A stretch of 6,767 nucleotides of DNA from assembly GCA_021817915.1 (NCBI GenBank), contig JAKAFV010000024.1, positions 1-6,767 of the forward strand. Reading direction: 5' to 3'. Positions 1-4,793 of the stretch are shown here, piece by piece. How positions within the stretch are numbered: position 1 is the first letter of the stretch; each line of letters begins with the position of its first letter. Below the pieces are notes generated by a model. That model was not told the DNA's origin, did not search any database, and worked only from the letters and a program-made list of their open reading frames with translations. Made by a program: the position numbers and the translations under genes. This stretch comes from a bacterium (GTDB taxonomy: Bacteria > Patescibacteriota > Minisyncoccia > UBA6257 > UBA9933).

Positions 1-369
1 CGCCGGCTGGGGCATGCGCGACATTCCATTTTCAAAATAGGCGCGGACTATGCCCGCGGTGTTCTCGGGCCTTAAGACCAAGCGGTCCCCGCCTTTTGTT
101 TTTAAAACAAACATTTCTTTTTCAACGATGTCCGTCGAGACTCCCACTCCCCGTTCAAAAACTTCGGCTTTCTCCAAAATCGGCGTGTCTATTCTTGAAA
201 AATTATAAAAATTAGCCGTGTCTTGGCTGGCTTTTTTAACTCTTTCCCACAAAGGCTGTTCCGCGGGCAAAATGTCCCGCATGCCCTTCGGGCTTTGAAG
301 CGTTGCTTTGCTATCCTTTTCTGGCTTATTTAATTTATTTTGTTTTTTTTGTTTTAAAGGTCTAGGCAT
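1..369 (-). CDS. hisS: Histidyl-tRNA synthetase, N-terminal part (cut by window edge)
   Basis: This frame encodes the first 123 residues of a class II histidyl-tRNA synthetase, the cytoplasmic enzyme that charges tRNA-His with histidine using ATP. It is open to base 1, so the rest of the gene lies outside the window. The HisRS opening motif reads KGMRDILP (residues 28-35). The histidine/ATP-site signature LRPENTAGIVRAYFENGM follows at 99-116, where most HisRS have LRPEGT. About 25 Lys-rich residues precede the first motif, an extension compared with E. coli HisRS. The ATG at 369-367 is the only start that keeps the motif intact, because the next Met is inside it. No Shine-Dalgarno is seen. 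It lies 128 bases behind lepB on the same strand, so the two may be cotranscribed through the palindrome between them. Identification is firm. Confidence 0.93.
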   Translation of the reverse strand, partial: MPRPLKQKKQNKLNKPEKDSKATLQSPKGMRDILPAEQPLWERVKKASQDTANFYNFSRIDTPILEKAEVFERGVGVSTDIVEKEMFVLKTKGGDRLVLRPENTAGIVRAYFENGMSRMPQPA

Positions 370-378
370 GATATTAAT

Positions 379-471
379 TCAAAATGTAAATATCAAAATG
401 GAAAATGACAATGTAAAATGTTAAAGATTTTAACGTTTTACTCATTTTTTAATTTTGACTTGTAATTTTGA
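379..471. repeat. Long AT-rich imperfect palindrome between lepB and hisS
   Basis: Nearly all of the lepB-hisS gap can fold into one long hairpin. The centre is perfect: GTTAAA (420-425), loop GAT, TTTAAC (429-434). Outward, the arm at 379-425 pairs with 429-471 through repeated blocks of TCAAAAT, AAAATG and GTAAAA, with a few bulges and G-T pairs. The arms are not simple homopolymer, so the symmetry is not explained by composition alone. It could be a processing or attenuation structure between lepB and hisS, or a non-coding repeat. It lacks the CCCRGTA ends and flanking repeats of the three insertions elsewhere in the window. Confidence 0.7.
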
Positions 472-496
472 TTTTTGATTTTTGAACTTTGATTTT
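469..496. repeat. Four tandem 7-bp units next to the lepB stop
   Basis: Units at 469-475, 476-482, 483-489 and 490-496 read TGATTTT, TGATTTT, TGAACTT and TGATTTT. The array ends one base before the lepB stop codon (TAG, complement of 498-500). It adjoins and slightly overlaps the outer end of the long palindrome. It may be a slippage product in AT-rich DNA; no function is evident. Confidence 0.6.
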
Positions 497-497
497 T

Positions 498-1046
498 CTA
501 ATACGCCGGCTGCTCTACCGCCATAGCCTTATTAAAAGGCCACAGGCGCAAACGGACCAAGCCGACTATTTCTGATTTTTGCAAACTTCCCCAGCTCCGC
601 GAGTCAAAACTGTAATTGCGATTGTCGCCCATTACAAAATACTGGCCGTCTTTTAAAGTAACTTCTTCATTCCCGGAAGTTTTTAAGCCTGCCGGCAAAT
701 AAAATTCTTCCAAAATAAAACCGTTTGAATTCTTAGAATTATAAATTTTAACTTTGCCGTCGCTTATTAAAAGGCGCTCGCCCGGCAAGCCAATAACTCT
801 TTTAATATAATAAACGCTTTCATCCCCGGGGTAATGAAAAACTATTACGTCCCCTCTTTCCGGCTCGTTAAACCGATAGCTGACTTCGTCTATTAATAAA
901 TAATCGTTAGACGAAAAATTCGGCTCCATCGAAGCGCCGCTTACTAAAAAAGGCTGGACGATAAAACTCCGTATGGCAACCACAACTGCCACGGCTACCG
1001 CCACAACTTCAAATATTTCCCAAAAAGAATAAAGAAAAGCCTTCAT
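498..1046 (-). CDS. lepB: Signal peptidase I
   Basis: This is a type I signal peptidase (peptidase family S26), a membrane-anchored serine protease that cuts signal peptides from exported proteins on the outer face of the cytoplasmic membrane. The protein has 182 residues, a usual length for the single-anchor form. One N-terminal membrane segment runs from about 11 to 35. The catalytic Ser39 sits in SGASMEP, the general base Lys82 in YIKRVIGLPGE, and the box E signature GDNRNYSFDSRSWG spans 140-153. All catalytic elements are present. The start ATG (1046-1044) directly abuts the end of insertion A, and no Shine-Dalgarno is visible before it. A consensus-like promoter lies on the far side of the insertion, at 1242-1215. 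hisS follows on the same strand. Confidence 0.96.
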   Translation of the reverse strand: MKAFLYSFWEIFEVVAVAVAVVVAIRSFIVQPFLVSGASMEPNFSSNDYLLIDEVSYRFNEPERGDVIVFHYPGDESVYYIKRVIGLPGERLLISDGKVKIYNSKNSNGFILEEFYLPAGLKTSGNEEVTLKDGQYFVMGDNRNYSFDSRSWGSLQKSEIVGLVRLRLWPFNKAMAVEQPAY

Positions 1047-1047
1047 A

Positions 1048-1191
1048 CCCGGTAGTAGAAACTCGACAGCGCAAAATAAAGCGAGCCGAAGAATCTTTGT
1101 CTAATTTAATATTTTTATCAAAATAGCGACTTTACGATTTGCTTAAAATTCATTTTGCCAGGCGAGCTTCCGTCGAGTTTTCACTACCGGG
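1048..1191 (-). mobile_element. Insertion copy A: inverted ends, CATA flanks, in the lepB leader
   Basis: This is a 144-bp segment with inverted ends. The left arm 1048-1067 begins CCCGGTAGTAGAAACTCGAC and the right arm 1172-1191 is its reverse complement with two mismatches. CATA flanks it directly on both sides (1044-1047 and 1192-1195). On the minus strand this is TATG, and the copy at 1047-1044 contains the lepB start codon. The element is therefore oriented with its downstream end at lepB. Read from the other flank (minus strand, 1194), the captured ATG opens a short frame, MPGSENSTEARLAK then stop. No intact protein lies inside. The structure resembles a miniature inverted-repeat element with a 4-bp target duplication. 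Removing it leaves 37 bases between the lepB and pth start codons. Mobility is inferred. Confidence 0.72.
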
Positions 1192-1214
1192 CATATTCCC
1201 AAATAATATTTTTT

Positions 1215-1242
1215 ATTATACAATCAAGGTAATGAATGTCAA
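1215..1242 (-). promoter_or_regulatory. Sigma-70-type promoter for lepB
   Basis: On the minus strand, TTGACA (1242-1237) and TATAAT (1220-1215) match both consensus hexamers exactly, with a 16-base spacer. Transcription would start near 1208 and run toward lepB. The -35 box lies inside codons 2-4 of the divergent pth gene. The present leader would be about 160 bases, almost all of it insertion A. Without the insertion it would be only about 15 bases. Confidence 0.72.
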
Positions 1243-1684
1243 ACCCCGTTTAATTATCGGGCTGGGCAACCCGGACAAAGAATACGAGCATACCTACCAC
1301 AATGTCGGATTTTTAGCGGTTGATTTTTTAGCCGGATATCTCAAAACTTTAAAGTCCGAGGTTTATATGAACGAATCCGGCGGGTTTGTCAGAAAAACCA
1401 TCAAGAAAAACGGTGTTAAACCCGAAGAAATATTAATTATTCACGATGATTCCGATATAAAAATGGGAGAATACAAGCTTTCTTTCGGCCGTTCTTCCGC
1501 CGGGCACAGAGGCGTCCAATCGATAATAGATTCTATTAAAACCAAAAATTTCTGGCGCTTAAGGGTTGGTATCAGAAAAAACAAACGGCAAAAAGCTTCG
1601 GAGATCGTTTTAAAAAAAATCTCAAAAGGAGATATGGAAATATTAAATAAGGTTTTTAAGAAATTTGTACGTTATGCCCAGTAA
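1232..1684 (+). CDS. pth: Peptidyl-tRNA hydrolase, compact form
   Basis: This is a bacterial Pth, which releases tRNA from peptidyl-tRNA that has dropped off the ribosome. The ATG at 1232 gives 150 residues and places LIIGLGNP at 7-14, as is usual for the family. A TTG start 31 codons upstream would add residues encoded by insertion A, so it is rejected. Against E. coli Pth, Asn13, His23 (catalytic), Asn47 in YMNESG and Asp72 correspond to N10, H20, N68 and D93. The N114 position is Arg93 (AGHRG instead of GHNG). About 24 residues are missing between His23 and Asn47. AAGG at 1226-1229 is a weak, close ribosome site. The last codons, GCC CAG TAA, come from insertion B; without it the protein would end RYV. 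The family call is firm, but activity is less certain given the Arg93 change and the deletion. Confidence 0.88.
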   Translation: MNVKPRLIIGLGNPDKEYEHTYHNVGFLAVDFLAGYLKTLKSEVYMNESGGFVRKTIKKNGVKPEEILIIHDDSDIKMGEYKLSFGRSSAGHRGVQSIIDSIKTKNFWRLRVGIRKNKRQKASEIVLKKISKGDMEILNKVFKKFVRYAQ

Positions 1685-1814
1685 CACTACTTCAATGTTT
1701 CGCTTTTGATAAAAGCGAAAACGAAGATGAGTTGCTAGGCAAAAGATTAATCAATAAACACTGCATCAGTCCAATCACGATTCATCGTGATTAAGTTGAA
1801 GTAGTGTTACTGGG
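1677..1814 (+). mobile_element. Insertion copy B: perfect 19-bp inverted ends, TATG flanks
   Basis: This is a 138-bp segment between pth and the sugar transferase gene. Its ends are a perfect 19-bp inverted repeat: CCCAGTAACACTACTTCAA at 1677-1695 and its reverse complement at 1796-1814. TATG flanks it directly (1673-1676 and 1815-1818), and the right copy holds the start codon of the sugar transferase gene. The upstream ATG (1674) opens a short frame, MPSNTTSMFRF then stop. Its beginning parallels the GIY-YIG frame in copy C (MPSNSTSTMFFY). A block at 1736-1758 resembles 3208-3228 in copy C, which suggests an internally deleted relative. Two internal hairpins occur, at 1698-1720 (10-bp stem, GAT loop) and 1773-1792 (8-bp stem, TTCA loop). 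Neither is followed by a T-run. The insertion supplies the present pth stop codon. Confidence 0.8.
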
Positions 1815-1815
1815 T

Positions 1816-3084
1816 ATGTCTAAAATAAAAACGTTTATTTTGCTCATCGGCGATATCGCGATTCTATATGGCTCGCTGGTTTTAACGATGGTTCTGCGAT
1901 ACGGAACCGAAAATTTTGCGCAATTCCTTTCCGCCCACATACAGCCATTTTCATTTATTTTCCTTTTTTGGCTTTTAATTTTTTATCTTGCCGATTTGTA
2001 CAAAGTAAAAAATTCCGGAGCTAATTTAAATGTTTTACAAACTTTTGTTTTCGCGATTTTTATCAGCGTTATCGGTTCAATTATCCTTTTTTATTTGTTC
2101 CCGTCTGTATTTGAACTAACGCCAAAAACAAATCTAATTATCCTAGCTTTAGTTTTCGGGCTTATTGATTTGGGCTGGCGGTTTGTTTTAGCAAAAATTT
2201 TCATCGTCGGCGGATTAAAAACCAAAGTTGCCTTTATCGGCGATTCGCCGATTACCAACGAAATAAAATCATATCTTCAAAAAAACCCGCAAATGGGATA
2301 TGAAATCGTTCCTAAAATTGAAGACGGCGCCGACATGGCCGTTATCCAGCCAAACGCTAAAAACGATCCGAAATTTATAGATTTTTTCTATAATCTCTTG
2401 GCGGCGAAAATCGCCGTTGTGGATTCAATTAAATTCTACGAAATGATTTTCCAAAAACTTCCAATCGAAGAGATAGAAAGAGGCTGGTTTATTGAAAAGA
2501 TAACCACCCGCCGAAAATTTTATGAATTTACCAAAAGATTAATAGACATAATATTCTCAATAATTCTCGGAATTATATTCTTACCCTTCGGATTAATTAT
2601 CGCTGTTTTGGAAAAAATGAGTTCGCGTAAGGGTCCGGTTATTTTTAAGCAAGAAAGAGTCGGACTAAACAACAAAACTTTTATTCTTTTAAAATTCGGC
2701 ATAATGAAAGAAGATAAAGGCTCGCCTTGGACCGGCGAAAACGACGACCGATTTACTCTTTTGGGAAAATTTTTAAATCATACCCATTTAAATGAAATCC
2801 CCCAGCTTTATAATATTTTTAAAGGAGATATCTCGTTTATCGGGCCCCGGGCAGAAGACAAAAAGCTTGTTGAAATTTACCGCCAAATCCCCCATTATGA
2901 AATCCGCCACATGATAAAGCCCGGCCTGACGGGCTGGGCCCAGTTAAATTACAAAGCCAGCGCCTCAATTGAAGAGGCCAAGGAAAAATTGAAGTATGAT
3001 ATTTATTACATCAAAAACCGTTCGCTTCTTCTTGATTTTATAATTTTTCTTAAAACCGCGAAATACTTTTTCTTTTCTAATTAA
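1816..3084 (+). CDS. Polyprenyl-phosphate sugar-1-phosphate transferase (WcaJ/WbaP-like)
   Basis: This 422-residue membrane enzyme belongs to the bacterial sugar transferase family, which moves a sugar-1-phosphate from a nucleotide sugar onto undecaprenyl phosphate as the first step of a surface glycan. Four hydrophobic segments (about 7-27, 45-62, 74-95, 104-120) are followed by a short Rossmann-like region starting KVAFIGDS (137). The catalytic domain begins with KRLIDIIFSIILGIIFLPFG (240-259) and continues with GPVIFKQERVG, FKGDISFIGPRAE (335-347), KPGLTGWAQLNY (368-379) and KYDIYYIKNRSLLLD. Two usually conserved sites differ. The KFRTM-type motif reads KFGIM (293-297), and the catalytic DE dyad reads Asn326-Glu327 (LNEIPQ). 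The ATG at 1816 is preferred over a GTG at 1804, which lies inside the inverted repeat. No Shine-Dalgarno is visible. Substrate is unknown, and activity is uncertain. Confidence 0.88.
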   Translation: MSKIKTFILLIGDIAILYGSLVLTMVLRYGTENFAQFLSAHIQPFSFIFLFWLLIFYLADLYKVKNSGANLNVLQTFVFAIFISVIGSIILFYLFPSVFELTPKTNLIILALVFGLIDLGWRFVLAKIFIVGGLKTKVAFIGDSPITNEIKSYLQKNPQMGYEIVPKIEDGADMAVIQPNAKNDPKFIDFFYNLLAAKIAVVDSIKFYEMIFQKLPIEEIERGWFIEKITTRRKFYEFTKRLIDIIFSIILGIIFLPFGLIIAVLEKMSSRKGPVIFKQERVGLNNKTFILLKFGIMKEDKGSPWTGENDDRFTLLGKFLNHTHLNEIPQLYNIFKGDISFIGPRAEDKKLVEIYRQIPHYEIRHMIKPGLTGWAQLNYKASASIEEAKEKLKYDIYYIKNRSLLLDFIIFLKTAKYFFFSN

Positions 3085-3086
3085 TA

Positions 3087-3227
3087 ATGCCCAGTAATTC
3101 AACTTCAACGATGTTCTTTTATATTTATGTGCTATTCAGCGTTAAGAACGATGGGCATTATATAGGTTATACTAATAACTTGAAGAGAAGGCTAAAAGAA
3201 CATAACGTAGGCAAAAATTTTCAATAA
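3087..3227 (+). pseudogene. Truncated GIY-YIG nuclease
   Basis: A 46-codon frame starts at the flanking ATG (3087), reads MPSNSTST through the inverted end, then meets a second in-frame ATG at 3111. From there it encodes 38 residues of a single-domain GIY-YIG nuclease (UPF0213/YhbQ-like): YIYVL (GIY motif), HYIGYT (YIG motif), then NLKRRLKEHNVGKN with the expected Arg and His. It stops at 3225. Such proteins usually have 80-100 residues, and the C-terminal half with the metal-binding Glu is absent. I found no convincing continuation in the other frames. Either the copy is decayed or only this fragment was carried. The N-terminal fold assignment is secure. A functional nuclease from this copy is unlikely. 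Confidence 0.8.
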
Positions 3228-3323
3228 AATAAAGAATTTATTAATTAAAGATATTTATTAAACAAACTTCAAACCTGGCGAAATTCAATATAAATTTTTG
3301 CCATTTGAAGTTGAATTACTGGG
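3090..3323 (+). mobile_element. Insertion copy C: perfect 19-bp inverted ends, carries GIY-YIG remnant
   Basis: This is a 234-bp segment between the sugar transferase and flippase genes. Its ends are a perfect 19-bp inverted repeat: CCCAGTAATTCAACTTCAA at 3090-3108 and its reverse complement at 3305-3323. ATG flanks it directly on both sides (3087-3089 and 3324-3326), and the right copy is the flippase start codon. The flank is 3 bp rather than the 4 bp of copies A and B. Inside lies a truncated GIY-YIG nuclease frame, then about 80 AT-rich bases. A second inner inverted pair, GGCAAAAATTT (3210-3220) and AAATTTTTGCC (3292-3302), flanks this tail. Removing the element leaves a 2-base gap between the neighbouring genes. 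It is the longest copy and the best guide to what a complete parent element carried. Confidence 0.8.
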
Positions 3324-4790
3324 ATGATTCAAAAAATAAAAAATTTGCTTTTTAGAAACACAACCGCCAAGCAAACCGTAGTAAAGAATATCGCATGGCT
3401 CGGCATAAGCAATATTGCCGGACGGCTGATAAGGGGTTTGTTTATTATTTTCGCCGCCAGAATTTTAGGCGCTGCCGAATACGGCGTTTTTTCTTACGCG
3501 CTCGGCTTGGCGGGATTTTTTACTCTTTTTGCCGATATTGGCGTTAATTCAATTCTGACCAAAGAAATAAGCCGTGAGCCGGAAAAAACTTCACAATATT
3601 TCTCCACTTCTTTTTGGATAAAAATCGTTCTTCTCATATTTACAACTATCTTGCTTATTTTTATCGCTCCATATTTTTCAAAAATAGAATCCGCTAAAAC
3701 GCTTTTATATTTTGTGGCGCTTTTAACTATTTTCGACAATATTCGTGAATTCATCAACGCTTCTTTCCGCGCTAAAGAAAAAATGGAGTTTGAAGCGCTG
3801 GTAAATGTTTTGATGAATATCGCTATCGCCGTTATTGGCGCGGTCGTACTATATTTTTCACAAACCGCCAAAGCAATAACAATTTCTTACGTCGGCAGCG
3901 CCGGAGTCGGATTTTTAACAGCGGCGTTTATCGCCCGGGAAGAATTTAAAAAAATTATCAGCGCTTTCGATAAAATTTTAATTAAGCCCATTATAAATCT
4001 CGCTTTGCCAATAGCGGCTACGGGATTTTTAGGAGTGTTTATGCTTAATATTGACGTTATCATGCTGGGCTGGTTCAGAACTGCCGAAGAAATAGGATTT
4101 TATTCCGCCGGACAGAGAATTGTCCAATTGTTTTATGCCATGCCGGCAATTATCGCCAGCGCGATTTTCCCGGCTTTATCGCGCGCCGCAGGCAAAGGAG
4201 AAAATCTTAAAGTTACGCGCATCATGGAAAAAGGAATTGCCAGCGTTTATGTATTGGCATTTCCATTAACTATAGGCGGAATCGTATTGGCAAAACCTAT
4301 TATAAATTTTTTATACGGCAATGAATATTCGCCTGGCGTTTTAGCGTTTCAAATTCTTCTTACGACTATTCTTGTAATTTTTCCGCAAGCTCTTTTAGCG
4401 AATATGGTCCTTGCGTATAATAAACAAAAAAAATTCGTAATTTTAGTAACGCTTGCGTCATTAGGCAATATTATTTTTAACTATCTTTTAATCCCCAGAT
4501 TCGGCATAGCCGGATCCGCCATCGCGACTGTTATCGTCCAAATTATGTATAGCGGGCTTGCTTGGAATATAGCAAAAAAAATAAACCCTTTTGAAACGCT
4601 TGCTTATATTAAAAAAATATTTATCGCTTCAATTTTTATGGGGCTCATTGCTTTCATATTAAACCAATTACAATTGCCAGTCATTATAAATATAGCCATA
4701 TCGGCAATATTTTATATCGCCATTCTTTTTATTATAAAGGAAAATGTCATGGACGAAGCAAAAATAATAATAAAAGCTATGAGAAAATAA
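3324..4790 (+). CDS. Wzx-type lipid-linked oligosaccharide flippase
   Basis: This 488-residue, very hydrophobic protein of the polysaccharide biosynthesis (PST/MOP) family probably moves a lipid-linked sugar repeat unit from the inner to the outer leaflet of the cytoplasmic membrane. The N-terminal region has the family look: a first helix over about 22-47 (ending AARILGAAEYGVFSYA), then LFADIGVNSILTKEISR. About 12-14 membrane segments are spread over the length. The middle half starts near LALPIAATGFLGVFML, repeating the pattern of the first half. A charged tail ends the protein. The ATG at 3324 directly follows the end of insertion C, with no Shine-Dalgarno. The stop is 3 bases before asnB. 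The sugar transferase upstream fits as the enzyme that starts the glycan this protein exports. Substrate cannot be read from the sequence. Confidence 0.87.
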   Translation: MIQKIKNLLFRNTTAKQTVVKNIAWLGISNIAGRLIRGLFIIFAARILGAAEYGVFSYALGLAGFFTLFADIGVNSILTKEISREPEKTSQYFSTSFWIKIVLLIFTTILLIFIAPYFSKIESAKTLLYFVALLTIFDNIREFINASFRAKEKMEFEALVNVLMNIAIAVIGAVVLYFSQTAKAITISYVGSAGVGFLTAAFIAREEFKKIISAFDKILIKPIINLALPIAATGFLGVFMLNIDVIMLGWFRTAEEIGFYSAGQRIVQLFYAMPAIIASAIFPALSRAAGKGENLKVTRIMEKGIASVYVLAFPLTIGGIVLAKPIINFLYGNEYSPGVLAFQILLTTILVIFPQALLANMVLAYNKQKKFVILVTLASLGNIIFNYLLIPRFGIAGSAIATVIVQIMYSGLAWNIAKKINPFETLAYIKKIFIASIFMGLIAFILNQLQLPVIINIAISAIFYIAILFIIKENVMDEAKIIIKAMRK

Positions 4791-4793
4791 ATT

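Noticed and set aside
1139..1231. A TTG start giving Pth 31 extra N-terminal residues
   Set aside because: The extra residues are read through insertion A and a promoter region. The ATG at 1232 fits the normal family N-terminus.
1698..1720. Perfect 10-bp hairpin as a pth terminator
   Set aside because: No T-run follows it on either strand. It lies inside insertion B and is better seen as part of that element.
1700..1794. Short frame inside insertion B ending LINKHCISPITIHRD
   Set aside because: It has no start codon, no known domain and only about 30 codons, and it crosses hairpins.
1804..1815. A GTG start for the sugar transferase, four codons upstream
   Set aside because: The GTG is inside the inverted end of insertion B. 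The ATG at 1816 is the flanking duplicate and fits the reconstructed operon.
1673..1818. TATG flanks read as an outward extension of the inverted ends instead of direct repeats
   Set aside because: As inverted repeats the flanks match at only some positions (ATG against ATA). As direct repeats they match 4 of 4 in both A and B.
3494..3871. Antisense open frame inside the flippase gene
   Set aside because: It has no recognisable domain and is fully covered by a well-supported gene. Similar antisense frames at 2520-2702 and within asnB (4907-5740) were dismissed for the same reason.
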